Positions 1 to 10,890 of a stretch of 16,355 bases of DNA are shown piece by piece. The DNA comes from Dictyocoela muelleri. Its lineage: Eukaryota > Microsporidia. The stretch is taken from positions 1 to 16,355 of the forward strand of contig SDVU01000263.1 of assembly GCA_016256075.1 (NCBI GenBank), read 5' to 3'. Positions within the stretch are counted from its first letter, which is position 1. Each line of letters opens with the position of its first letter. The notes beneath the pieces are model-generated. The model had not been told where the DNA came from. It worked only from the letters and a program-made list of their open reading frames with translations, and did no database searches. The translations under genes were made by a program, and so were the position numbers.

Positions 1-570
1 AATAAGATATAATATCGCTTTATGTATACATATATGTGGTTTTTATTATAATATTATAATAGCTAAATGTATTTTTTAATAATTTATATTTATATTATTG
101 CACTTTATTGGTAAAAAATTAAAATTTCATCTATTATAAAAAATATTATAAGCAATAAGTTTTTGTTTATAATAAGTATATATAGTTTTTAAAACATATT
201 ATGGAACATGTTTAATTTTACTTATATAAAAAAAAATAACTGAGAGACAATATATATTGTAGTTATAATACCATGTTCGTTATTTGACGTATTTTATTTT
301 TAAGTTTATTTTAAAATCAGTCACAAAAATGTAAAAAAATAGCAATTACTTTAGACCGTTATAAACTTAAACACTTAAAAACAAAAAAAACTCTGTAAAC
401 TTATAAACATTCTTGTTGCATTATTTTTTTTTTAATAAATTATATTTAACAAACTAAGATTTTTAAATCTTTACAAAAACGTTTTTTTGCTTATTGTGTA
501 TAGCTTTTTCGTAAAAATAATATAATTTAAGAAATATTTGTCCTTAATATTGTTAAATATATAAGGGTGT

Positions 571-586
571 ACATATATATATATAT
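571..586. repeat. Short (AT)n microsatellite
   Basis: An alternating AT tract of about 14 bases follows an AC. It is a simple dinucleotide repeat of the kind that arises by slippage in AT-rich DNA. No function is implied. Confidence 0.8.
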
Positions 587-2591
587 GAAATAATCGCATG
601 TGTGTATTTAAAGTATGTATATCTATTATTTCGGTCATATCTAGAAACGTGTACATCTATGTTTTAACGTCATACAATCTGTTCGTTCTATTTTTATTTT
701 TGTTACGCCTCGCTTTTCTATATGTGACTGTGTTACGTGCTTAATGTTTATTAAAGGCTCAATTTTTTTTAAAGTAAAACATAACTTTGTGAAGTGCTGC
801 GGTATATAAAAAATTCTCCTTTATAATCCAAAACATTATTATATAGTCTGAAAGATCACCTAAATAAAAACATAAATTTTTTAATTGTGAAATAAGTATA
901 CCATCCTTTATATAATTTTTGATATTTTAGTTTAATACTTCTGCATTGATAAAATTAGTTTTAACTATGTTATTTTTTATTTTTTAATCTATACTACCTA
1001 ATTGTAATTTATTCTGTGTAGTAGTATATTTATATTTGTTATTTTATAAAACATTTTGATATAAGTTATATTATTGAAAGATAAAGTTTATTATAAGAAT
1101 GTCGAGAAAAAGAACTATAGTTTTTGCTACGCAAAATAAGATAATTAATTGGATGAAATATGGCTTATAATTGTATGTTCTTTTTAATAATTATTTCTTA
1201 CTAACCCTAAAAAAAAAATCACATTTAAAATTTAAAAAAGTAGAGGAATATCTCAGAAATATTTTTGTCATATATTTTAATAGAAATAAAACATTATCAT
1301 TAAAAAAAGTATATTTTTAGAATTTAAAAATTGTAAAAGCATACAACTAACACCTATTTCAGATGTAATGGTACAGTACATGTATATATTTATTTAGAAA
1401 GAAGATAAAATAAACGAAAGATGTTTCTCTATTTTATTTGTCTAACTTTATCTTAGATTAAACAGTTTTTTCTCTTTTAAGACAAGCAGAAATTTCATAT
1501 TAATAAATCATAAGATTTATCACGATGCTTTGTTGGATAATTACAAATTTAAAGATAACGCAACAACGGTATAGTTCTATATATGACAAGACTATAATTG
1601 TTATGTTGCTTAACGATGACTCTATAGTATCTAGTAGATTGTCCACGAATCGAAACGCTCTAATAGACATAAATTGATTTATGTATCTCTTATTACTATT
1701 TACAATATCAATACACAAATAGTCGAGATAATATAGCGATATTTCGAGAGTAATCTAATTTTATTAATTGTATGTATGTCGCTGAAAGAATAATTGTAAT
1801 GAAAAATAAATTGCGATCTTTGTTTTACGAAGGAAATTATTTAATATACAATTAATTATATAAACCAGTCGTTTTTTATACCAAGTTTAATCGTATTAGA
1901 TATACTCAAAATGTAACGCACAGTCATGCACAATATATCTTTTTAGTACCGGAAAAGTAGGTTTATATGTCATTTATACGTATATATAAATGTACGGCAT
2001 AAACCTTTATTGATAGAAATTTTTAGTTATAAAAATTCTAAAAAATATATAATAATTACGTTTACACCGATTGCAAAATGGCAATATATAATTTTAGAAA
2101 ATAGATTAATTATATTGGAATTGATATAAGTCACGATAGTTTATTTTAACATTATTATATTGTGATTCGCAAATCAGTTTAAGTATATTATTTGCTAAAA
2201 GAACAAACGAGTAATGAATTTCGAATACATTGGAGTTATATTAATAGACCTCGCGTATTAATATTAAGTTACTATATTTGGTATTGTTTTATGATTAAAA
2301 CGCACGGATTAAATTTATTGAAATTTACACAAAATTAGAGGTGTGAAAAAAAAATTCTTGTTTTTTTCCTGAGCATTTTATCTAAAAAAAATAAAATATA
2401 CGGATGTCATTATCTTGCCTAAAGTTCCCGAGTGCGATTCAATACACGTTGCTTCGATAAAAAATATGCAAAAACTGTGATTATTAATAAAAAACGATTT
2501 ATATGTAAAAACGGAATGTTTTGTATGTCTAGAGAAAAAAATATGTATTAAAACGATTCTTTAAGCTTGTCATACGATAAAAACAAAACAG

Positions 2592-2608
2592 GACGTTATA
2601 ATAACGTC
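2592..2608. repeat. 17-base perfect palindrome
   Basis: GACGTTAT and ATAACGTC form 8-bp arms around a single A. Each arm carries three G/C bases (GACG... and ...CGTC), unusual in this AT-rich flank. The stem stops abruptly on both sides. It could be a chance palindrome or a small cruciform; no gene lies near enough to suggest an operator. Confidence 0.7.
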
Positions 2609-3193
2609 TAAACTGGTTTATATTATATTTTTTACTTTATTTTGTCTTAATTATATTGTATTATATACGAAATCAAGATTTCCATAATATTTACTAATAT
2701 AAAAAAACTTACGATAACTAATATGTAAAAACAATAGAATTCCTGTAATTCTCAGAAGAAGAGGGAAATATGGCGTAATTTTTTAATCGAATTTTTGATA
2801 ACCTACAAAGAATTATTGAAATAAGAATTTTATATAGACTTATACTACACAACTTATGTATATATTTTATAAAAAGAGATAATGTTCATTTTGTTTTAAA
2901 TTTATTTTTTAATTGTTCTAATGATTTAATTTATAAAAAATAGAATTTCGAAAGATTCGTCTAGTGAAGATCCTATTTTTTTATACAAAATGAGTCACAA
3001 AAAAACTTTGAATATTTTTTAATATGTTAAAAAAATATAGTATATATTGTAAATAGTAAAATTTCTACTGATTAAACCTTGCGAATTAGTATATAAACAG
3101 ATCTAACATATAATTTTTTTTTACCTCACGACGCATATAAATTCTATTTGCTGTGAGGGTTTGATAAATCTAATACATAATATTATAAATTTA

Positions 3194-3220
3194 TTATATT
3201 AATTATATTAATTATATTTA
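3194..3220. repeat. Three tandem copies of a 9-base unit
   Basis: TTATATTAA is repeated at 3194-3202 and 3203-3211, followed by an imperfect third copy at 3212-3220. It is a small slippage-type minisatellite in the AT-rich flank with no visible gene association. Confidence 0.8.
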
Positions 3221-4923
3221 TGGTATTATAATTTGTAGAAAATTTTATACTTATATACAGATTTTTCAGAAATTTCGAGATCACTTAGATATTTTATCAT
3301 ATTTTTTTTCAATAAATATTATAATAGATTAGTAATAATATATTAACTTTATAATTTGATAATCGGCAAATTTTATTTGTATCGACATAAATATTCTATT
3401 TATTACATATAATAAAGATCAAGAAAATCGTTGTTTTAACTTTATCTAAATATTTTATATATAGTACAGAAATTTACTTAAAATTTTAAAAGATACTATA
3501 AGAATAGTGATTAATATACGTAGAAAACATTTATTTGCTTATCTTTCATTATTACTAATCGATAATCGTGTTAACAAAGCTCTTTATGGATAAAATAAAT
3601 AAGCCCTAGTCCACAAGTAAACCATTTTTTTAAATAAAATCAAACGATTTATCGTCGTTTTAGTTTTAATAATCTAATTTTCTAGAAATTCGTGTTTATA
3701 GACAAAAAATAATTAGATTACTATTAAATATTCTCTAAACATTTTGAAGAATTTTATTTATAATAATACGCAAAACTTAAAATAAAATATTCTAACTGTT
3801 CAGCAAATAGACCTAAACTTAAATATTCTAATTTTTTATATTTCATTAGTTCGGGTAATATCCTTTTATGTTTTATTTGTTTTTTGATTGTTATTGTGGG
3901 TAATTTTAAAAATATATTTATTCTAAGTGCTTTATTAGTATTAATTGAGTTAGGTCAGAAATATTTATTTATACACTACTAAATAAAATTTTAATATTCT
4001 AAAGAGCAACAGAAAAGAACATTTATAATAATAGTTTTCTTTATTTTATATTTTCTTAAACTCGGAAATCATTTATGCTATACTTACTTTTTTTTTGCGG
4101 AAAAAAAAAATCTAAACTATCAATAGAATAAATATGGTCAAATAGTTGTTAAAAAGGTTGTTCATAAACAATGTTTTTTACAATTTCTGTATTTCAATAT
4201 AAAGATATGCAAATATGTGAATAAAAAAATCTCTTATCATAATTAGTAAAACATTTAGAAAAATAACAATTATGAAAATAATAAAAAAATAGAAAATAAG
4301 TTTAAAAAGAGTGTGTAATATCTAATATATTGCATAAAAAAATATTTTTATTACAATAATTAACTGATACTTTAATGTTACTAAAAAATGTTTCTACTAT
4401 TTCCTATCTTTTGATAACTTTTTTTATATTAAAACTTATCATATTTTTTAAATGGAGGATACAAAAATTTGAAATTTATACAGGTTTTTTTTTTTTTTGA
4501 GGTAATAAGATAAAGATAGAGTTTTTAAATCAAAAATAAAAATTTTTTCAATTAGATCATTTTTATAGGTTTGGAGATATTAATTATACCTAGAAATATT
4601 AGAAATAAAACAAGCGAAATAAAATACTTATTATGATACAATTTTTCAAACAAAATTAATATAATTGAATGTTTAATCTTTGATGAGTATATGGTTAGGA
4701 ATGTTATTTACGAAAATAAGATTTAATTTCACTTATATTTATATTTTTATAATTTTTATCATACATATTAAATTGGATAAATTTTATTTTATACAATTAT
4801 TAAAGAAATAAAGTTTACAAAAAAAGATTTAGGCTTTAATTATTTTTGTGTTGTTACGCACACTGTCTAAATGTACCTGACTTTCTGGAAACAAAGAAAT
4901 CACAAAGATAATATGCAAAGGTC

Positions 4924-4960
4924 ATGTTCGGATCAAATGATCAAAACTGTGAAATGTAGC
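4924..4960 (+). repeat. Putative 5' LTR remnant (left copy of a direct repeat)
   Basis: ATGTTCGG followed three bases later by AAATGATCAAAACT recurs at 14988-15012 in the same orientation, with 23 of 25 positions equal, and weaker similarity continues to a shared TAGC at 4957-4960. The copy lies about 75 bases inside the left edge of the richer block. A start at the TG of TGTTCGG (4925) would suit an LTR, but the outer and inner limits cannot be set by eye. Confidence 0.45.
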
Positions 4961-6590
4961 GAAATGGATTAAAACTCAGCGACTAGAAACATTTAGGACA
5001 AATATGTTACCACAAACAAAACAATATATCATAATCTCATCCAATCTCCGTGTTACACTTACTTTACTAATAATTTCCATGAGACGCTATATCGAACTCA
5101 TTCCCGAAATCCCTAGAAGGAATAGAAGGTGAGACAATACATACATAATCCACATCGGGACGTTACGAGAGATAACCAAACAAGCGACATTAAAATATAT
5201 CTCACCTAAAACTATATTAAAAATAGTACACCATAACAGGGTATTGAGATTTATTAGACAAAATAACGTTTGTAACTAGAGTACCATAATTATACATACG
5301 GAAAATTAGCTACTATGACGAAGATGATTTGGCAGAAGCTCTAACAATACTTTAGCTCAACATACAAATTAAGATCGGGCTGTGCATGATCTCGAAAATA
5401 TTCAAGAAAGTTTGTGCTGCAGATAGAACTATGCACTACCATTAAATACATTTAACGATAAACTCTCTTCATTAAAATAAATTTTTATACAGTAAAAGAT
5501 ACTCAAGAAAATACAGATTTATAATCTGGCAACGTAAACTATGCAAAAACCGTGCCAAGAAATTGCTCCGATAAAGACCGATAAAGTTTTTTATATCGGT
5601 CTCAACGAAAAATAACCCATGAAATGAAGAATCTGAAGGACAAGCGCTGATGAAATTTCTCATTCGATATTCCGTTTTAATATATTCTTATTAAAAAGCG
5701 AGAGTAAATATACACATACATCGAGATATCATGACCCGAATAAACAAAGAGGCAGAGTACAACCCAGAAAACATCACGAACGTCAATAAAAAAGCTTCGC
5801 AATAATTCAGTAAATACCAAAAAATATAATTCACTAACATAAACGTACGCATCTCATTTGGCAAGAAAAAAAAACATCACCTCGGCGAGCAAAGATGTAA
5901 AACTTGTCATAAAGCTTGCGTGAAAAACATAATTCGCATTATGATGTACAAAAACACAAGAATAATACTTAAATATATTATACGATGTTTTGAAATAACG
6001 AAATGTATTGTATACACGTTAGCTGGACAGAACTGTATTTTCTTTTGATGCTGAAAATACATTTAATATGAAAATTTCTGGAAAAGTGAGCCATTCTAGC
6101 AGCCGGATTTGTATACGGTGGGTTATTTAATATTCATAATATACAAAAAAATTTTTTTGTGCTGCTGATAAAGCCTTTATATAGGTAGATCAATTCTACG
6201 TTCTTCCTCAATAGAAATAATATAATTATACTAGGCATATAAATTTCAGAATAAAATCAAGAGTTTTATATTTTTTTTTATAATAACTTCATTCCTCTCG
6301 ATTGAGATAATATAGTCTCGAAGAAAATAAAAATAACGAACATTTTATTGAGAATCAACTATCGATTAAAACTGTAATTTTAACAAATCAAAAAGTAACA
6401 AAGGTTTATGGAATTTTTAAAAAGGGTAAAACTAACATATCTTAAAATTTAAAAATTCGACACAGTAGAACTCTCCATATAACTTAAATTTTGTGCACAT
6501 GTTTAAAGAACAACAAAAAACTTCATATTACAACCTGTTGCTAAAGGACTTAAATTGCTATTTTAAGGCGTTAGAAAGCCAAAGAATAAT
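4961..6590 (+). other. Expected leader, gag and protease zone of the Gypsy fossil, nothing recognisable
   Basis: By position this 1.6 kb between the left repeat and the reverse transcriptase should hold the leader, gag and protease of the Gypsy fossil. I could not recognise a capsid, nucleocapsid knuckle or protease signature, and no primer-binding site is evident. Composition is mixed: about 40% G+C near 5100, falling to about 20% near 6250. The only small structure is a tandem repeat with a hairpin at 5568-5602. Confidence 0.4.
5568..5602. repeat. 10-bp tandem repeat fused to a 9-bp hairpin
   Basis: CCGATAAAG occurs twice, at 5568-5576 and 5578-5586, separated by one A. The second copy also begins a hairpin: AGACCGATA at 5575-5583 pairs with TATCGGTCT at 5594-5602 around a 10-base T-rich loop. 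The structure lies in the presumed gag zone of the fossil. Confidence 0.65.
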
Positions 6591-6597
6591 CGATATA

Positions 6598-7060
6598 GTG
6601 ATCATAGTATATATATCCAAAGCATTTGTTAAACGAAATAAAAATAGTAAATTAAGATACTGATTGATGTCGCGAACTAAATAAAGTTGCCATAAAAATA
6701 GGAATCGTATACTTCAGTGTCACATACCTACTAGATCTTAAATATTCTTTTTTTTACGCATCGATTTAATTACAGGTATTATATGGTTCTCATGAATGAA
6801 GATGAGGGTTATAAAACAAGTTTTACTACTAAACACTCGTATGTTTTTTTACGTCTGCCTTTAAGGCTGACCGATGCGCATGGACATTCAAATCTGCGAT
6901 ATAAAGATTTTCTGCGATCAATAGTCCGTCAAAATATATCTTGGCGACATAATATTAATCAGGAAAGATCCGGAGTATCATTATCGTCGCCTTAAACAGG
7001 TTTTTAATCAAATAAAAGCACATGTGATGTCAGTCAACTTTGAAAATAAAATCATCGTCT
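6598..7060 (+). pseudogene. Reverse transcriptase remnant, Ty3/Gypsy type
   Basis: At 6598-6660 the translation ISKAFVKRNKNSKLRY resembles the Gypsy fingers motif, in which an SP.AFLVKKK-like segment is followed by KxR and a DYR. A few dozen codons on, LLDLKYSFFYASI near 6727-6771 resembles the LDLKSGFYQI segment. The open stretch 6783-6995 reads KTSFTTKHSYVFLRLPL then RLTDAHGHSN, a clear counterpart of the KTAFSTxxGHYEFLRMPFGLxNAPATFQ palm motif. The order and spacing match the family. In a live element this enzyme copies the RNA genome into DNA. The gene is a broken fossil with several interruptions. Confidence 0.85.
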
Positions 7061-7340
7061 TAGATAAATTAAAAAAATTGAGTTTATTATAAATAAACAT
7101 GGGATTTGTGCCAATGTAAACAAAATCCAAACCAAAAAATTGATAAAATCAATACAAGAAATATATTGGAAGATTTAATGGATTTCTCAATCTGTTAGGA
7201 AGATTTGCTCATTAAATCACTAAAACTTACCACGTTATATGATAAACTATAAAAAACAATAAAAAATAGAAAATTACTAAAAAATGATGAGCAATTATAA
7301 ACAGAAATTTTAGCGGAAATCTAAAAGACAAAATGTTTTC
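7061..7340 (+). other. Linker between reverse transcriptase and RNase H of the Gypsy fossil
   Basis: In Gypsy elements the connection domain lies here, with the conserved FLGL.NYYRRFIPNF segment. A faint counterpart, GRFNGFLNLLGRFAH, is read near 7168-7212. It supports continuity of pol from the reverse transcriptase to the RNase H-like stretch but would not stand alone. Confidence 0.4.
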
Positions 7341-7660
7341 ACGTACTCAGACTTTGACAAGCTTTTAAACTTAAATGCGAAGCTTTCGATCGGGGCGTGG
7401 AAGATATGTTAACACAAGCAAATAAAATCATCAGCATATATAGTATTAAGTTCTCAAAACATGAAAAAAAATCTACAAGAAGGAAGCGCATATAATACAA
7501 TTATGACTACTGCATTTAAAACCTATGATTTACAACTCTAAAATTATTATTTACACGGATAATAGGAATAATTTCTAAAACAGAGATTAAAGCAACCGCG
7601 CAACAGAATGGCAGATGTTTATTTAAGATTTTGACCATAAAATAAGAATATCCAATGACA
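7340..7660 (+). pseudogene. RNase H-like remnant of the Gypsy fossil
   Basis: Read near 7428-7540, SSAYIVLSSQNMKKNLQ followed by EGSAYNTIMTTAFKTYDLQL resembles the Gypsy RNase H segment PIAYASRxLNxAExNYSTxEKELLAIVWAxKxFRxYL: the AY.S before a short linker, then a Y.T....L...A.K.Y block. It lies some 350 bases after the reverse transcriptase match, as expected in a Gypsy pol gene. In a working element the domain removes the RNA strand during reverse transcription. Here it is a broken fossil; the match is suggestive rather than decisive. Confidence 0.6.
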
Positions 7661-8350
7661 TGATGCTCTCGAAGCTGTCTTTATGCTATTATTCTCGTGA
7701 TAAATGGAATAAAAAAATAGCGTCCCAAAGTCGAAAACGAAAATACAGATGACAAACTTACACTAAAATTTACAAGAAACCAATACAGCATATTTTTAAA
7801 GTAGAAACCACTTAAGATAACCTGTTAGACTTGCACACTTAACTTGGCTATCTTGTTTTTTAACAAATTCTCAAAAACATTAGCAAAATATTTCTATTTC
7901 CTTGAAAGATCAAAATGAAAACAGGCCGTAAAAAAATTAAACCATATAAATAAATACTCAAATGACCTCGAAAACGCGTCTGAGAGCATGGTTGAGAAGA
8001 ATAGGGCGTCGTAGGGAGATAATCATTTCTCCAGACTACAAACCATAATATACTACTTATAAACTAAAGTGATGCATCCACTGCATCACCTATCAAATCG
8101 GTTATTGATTGATTCGTTTTCAATGAAAACGAATTATACATTAAAATTAATGATTTCAGAAATGATTATCTCACCGCTTAGCAATAGAGGAGACGCCTCG
8201 TCAACGATTGAGTAAAATTAAAAAGAAAATGCCGTAATGAATATCAGAAGTCGTTCCGAAATGAAGCGAAAAGGTCAAACAGAGATCTAGCTAGTGATAG
8301 AATACCTCAAGAATAATAACATTTCGGCTGCATATCTTTATAAGGACATA
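7661..8350 (+). other. Post-RNase H stretch, possible start of integrase, unrecognised
   Basis: Position suggests the early integrase zone of the Gypsy fossil, but I could not recognise the zinc-binding or catalytic segments. The part from 8160 to 8330 translates to lysine- and arginine-rich peptides in two frames. Its main visible structure is a group of three palindromes at 8069-8152. The composition changes at about 8350, where I place the edge of later inserted DNA. Confidence 0.35.
8069..8152. repeat. Cluster of three palindromes
   Basis: Three inverted repeats follow one another. GTGATGCA (8069-8076) pairs with TGCATCAC (8082-8089) around five bases. ATTCGTTTTCA (8112-8122) pairs with TGAAAACGAAT (8124-8134) around one base. 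CATTAA (8139-8144) pairs with TTAATG (8147-8152) around two bases. The first two are perfect and contain G/C, so they are unlikely to be mere AT noise, and they survive in DNA that is otherwise decayed. Confidence 0.7.
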
Positions 8351-8576
8351 GAAAATAGATGGAAGAGCCAAGTGTGACAAGGAAGTCGCCTGTTTCCATG
8401 TCTTTTCCACAATAGATATAAATCCTGTTGGTCTCGGGTAGTACTGTCGTATGTTGACCGCTATCGAGGGAATTATGATTTATGAATATTTCGGGCGATA
8501 AGAAATAGAACAGTTCTCCCCCGTACGCCTATTATCATAGTTTCTAGTAGGCACATGAGTGGGAACTCTCTTACCC

Positions 8577-8584
8577 TATAAATA
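8577..8584 (+). promoter_or_regulatory. TATA-box-like site
   Basis: TATAAATA follows ACCC in a GC-richer context and is followed by GC-rich DNA, so it stands out more here than it would in the AT-rich flanks. LTRs often carry such a box while LINE promoters usually lack one. No downstream gene or start site is evident, so use as a promoter is speculative. Confidence 0.3.
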
Positions 8585-9014
8585 TCAAGCGGGGAAGCAA
8601 AGAGATTCTCACCACAAACAGTGGTCAAGTCTAACCCAAAAGTACAAAGGCGTAAAAGAGACCAACGGGTGGCAGAGGCTGCGAAGTCTGGAGAAAGGAA
8701 TTTGATGGTTATTTACGTGGAATCACAGAAAATGACATTGTCGCGTCAAAAGTTGTAAAATGTTAAAATACTCATTGAGGGTTGTCGAGGCCTTAGAGTG
8801 TGCAAACATTTAATAACACAATTTTGTAGCGTGTGTAAGAGTCATCTAAACAGACTTTCCAATTGTAAGGTGAGTTCGCAAGGTTAAGACTATTTGTCAT
8901 TGACACCGACAGAGTGGCGTGCAGGAGTGTTACTGACTCTTGGTACGATATAATACTTAGGGTGTGGTATTATACGCTCTCAAGGAACAGAGCACAGCCA
9001 GGGATGCCGTACTG

Positions 9015-9041
9015 GAGAGTGTCGAGGATAGACACACTCTC
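9015..9041. repeat. 8-bp hairpin with 11-base loop
   Basis: GAGAGTGT at 9015-9022 pairs with ACACTCTC at 9034-9041. The inner bases also allow an alternative pairing of TGTC with GACA. No T-run follows, so it is not a terminator-like structure. Confidence 0.6.
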
Positions 9042-10346
9042 TCTGCCAAGTCTTCTACGTTTATGTTTCGGCCGGTTAGTTTAGTGGGTAGATTATGATC
9101 GTACTTATCATTTCTACTGCTTATTGTAATCCTTTGAAAAAAATCTTGTGTATTAGCAACGAAGCAGACTTTAAATCATGCATGTCGCCTGTGTGAAAGG
9201 CTGAAATCCTTTAATATCGGTCCAGAATAGGATAACTATAAAACTTTCCGTTTGTACGATGCTACAAAAGCTGCAAAGGCCTGCAGCGTTGTTAGAAATT
9301 TTCTAAAGCCAAATTCAGATTAGTTTACCTAATGTTGATTTAGACTCTGGAATTGCGAAGCATGAGCGTCGAGTAGGTTTTTCTAGCCTGGCACTTTGAT
9401 TCTTGAAATTCGTGTATAAGTCCAAGTACGAAACTCCCATGTGCATGTGGCGAGAAAAGTGTTGGTAAACAAGGTATAAGCAAGTTCTGATGTTAGCACC
9501 AGGCGAAGAATCACTAATTCTCAGTCGTCTTTAAAATGACTAAGTCAAGTAGCTTTAAATGATGCTGAAGAGTCTTTACTCTTTAGACAAGCGATCCATG
9601 CTATAGAATGATCAAGATGTGCGCCAAAGCTGCTAGTGTCGAGTACTCGACGAAAATACACATCCATACTGTCGCCTGCAGATAGAAAACAAGTCTTTCT
9701 ACTCTACAAATAATGTTAACAATAGCAAGAGCGCTGTCACAAACAAGAGCACAAATAGAAACCTTAGGGGGTCGAGAAGCTACAACATGAATGTTGCTAA
9801 AAAGGTAACCGAAAGAAAAAAAATGTCTGGAAGCCCTTAATTTTAATATACATGAAAGTATTATCCCGAATTACCCTTTTACGAGGTTTAAAAGGTCAGG
9901 CGTGTATAATTCGGTGTCATAATGGCTTTTAAATTTATTCTCTTCTTAGCTGTTCTCAAGGCTGGAAGCACCAACCTTTCAAACGTATTGTACGTAGGTT
10001 TATTGCAAGGAAACTACGAAGGAATATTGGTCAGTGTGTCCGCTTTTGTCAAGATCCAGGTTTGCCTGTGCTCTTTCAAAATATTCGTCTCATCGTCGAT
10101 CAACTTACGGGTAATATTATGATACAATAGTATAGACCAGTGTATGGGCCTTTATGGTGATCTTGCTTTGCCATCACCTAAAAGTCCACACCTGCTCTGG
10201 TAATGTGTTACGGGAAAATACTTGGAAGATTGGTTCTCCCAAGCCCCGGAACTTTTTTTTATCGTGCGAGGTCATTAATAGGTGTTACCGAGTAGATATC
10301 TCTTATGTCATTATTGGCTCCTGGGCTAGTACTTATGCTATTCTGC

Positions 10347-10390
10347 AATAAAAAGACCTAACCTATGAACATCCCCCCCCCAAAAAAAAA
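10347..10390 (+). other. AATAAA followed by C9 and A9: possible 3' end of an inserted cDNA
   Basis: AATAAA at 10347-10352 is the standard polyadenylation signal. Twenty bases later comes an uninterrupted run of nine C (10373-10381) directly followed by nine A (10382-10390). The signal-to-A-run spacing of about 29 bases is what a processed transcript copied back into the genome would show. The C run is not part of that model and is the only one of its kind in the window; it may be a slippage product. A gene-internal coincidence cannot be excluded. Confidence 0.35.
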
Positions 10391-10746
10391 TGTGAAAAAG
10401 TTTAAGACAACGGTGCTTTTAAAACTATCCAGTTGATCTTAATGTCAGTCCGTTGTTTGTTCTTTGGTATTTGTTAGTCTTTTTAAACGACCGAAGAAAG
10501 GAGGAAGAGAAACAATGAATGCTTCGACTTTTATGTTGACTAATTGTTACTGAGTAATAAGAAAGCAAAGATTATGTTGGTCGACAAAGCGAGTGGTAAT
10601 TTCAATTTAATTACAAGGCGTGTGAGAAGTCTGAAAATCACTTTATCATCTGATTGGTAATGTCTCAGACACACTCAAAGCAATGACATGAATATCAACA
10701 TGTCATTTAGTAAAAGAGAAGGCCATTGTCTCTTACTTGAAATAGT

Positions 10747-10890
10747 AAGGCTAATATCGTAGGCCTTCAGGAAACACTTGTCCACAAGGCAAGATTTTCT
10801 TTTACCATCTTATATGCGGACAGTGCCGAAGTCAATAAGTTGAAATTCGCAGGGTCATTTTTTCGGCGACAAAAAATTGGAGTGTATTGA
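10747..10890 (+). pseudogene. LINE endonuclease N-terminal remnant
   Basis: A 47-codon open stretch begins KANIVGLQETLVHKARFSF, matching the first signature of the APE-type endonuclease of LINEs (DIIxLQETxL followed by an aromatic), in which the Glu is a metal-binding catalytic residue. It then runs on with FAGSFFRRQKIGVY, roughly where LINE endonucleases carry a GGVAI segment, and stops at TGA 10888-10890. The rest of the domain (11000-11500) is not readable with confidence. In a live LINE this domain nicks the target DNA to prime reverse transcription. The match is short but the position, 1.2 kb ahead of the reverse transcriptase, supports it. Confidence 0.55.

Larger units (their letters stand above)
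1..4850. other. AT-rich gene-free flank
   Basis: This stretch is about 80-85% A+T by eye, dense in stops in all frames, with many A and T runs. Short open stretches occur (for example 1500-1718 on the minus strand and 471-656 on the minus strand), but their translations are rich in I, Y, F, L and N, as expected for random AT-rich DNA, and match no family I know. I see no splice-bounded exon series, tRNA or element termini. It is best read as intergenic or heterochromatic DNA. Small repeats inside it are listed separately. Confidence 0.75.
8351..10390 (+). other. GC-richer insert of unknown identity
   Basis: This is the richest part of the window (about 45% G+C around 8900, compared with about 15% in the first lines). 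No recognisable protein is encoded in any frame; the open stretches 9922-10122 and 10154-10351 match nothing I know. It contains a TATAAATA box at 8577-8584, a pol III A-box-like stretch near 9077, an 8-bp hairpin at 9015-9041, and ends in AATAAA (10347-10352), nine C and nine A. It could be the 5' region or ORF1 of the LINE downstream, part of another LTR element, or a separate retro-inserted cDNA. The last fits the 3' end best, but the evidence is thin. Confidence 0.4.

Noticed and set aside
1099-1170. Short open frame starting MSRKRTIVFATQNK on the plus strand, reminiscent of the start of Tigger/CENP-B-type transposases
   Set aside because: Only 23 codons, with no continuation of a helix-turn-helix or transposase domain in any nearby frame.
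1500-1718. 72-codon open stretch on the minus strand
   Set aside because: Composition dominated by I, V, S, L and Y as in random AT-rich DNA; no recognisable domain or splice context.
3670-3720. 10-bp inverted repeat TAATCTAATT / AATTAGATTA with a 31-base loop
   Set aside because: Nine-tenths A/T arms of this length are expected by chance in such AT-rich DNA.
5472-5663. 63-codon open stretch on the minus strand
   Set aside because: Lies opposite the plus-strand Gypsy fossil and matches no family; best seen as a shadow of that strand.
5896-5919. Cysteine-rich octet CKTCHKAC on the plus strand, considered as a nucleocapsid knuckle
   Set aside because: Spacing does not fit the standard retroviral-type knuckle and nothing around it supports gag.
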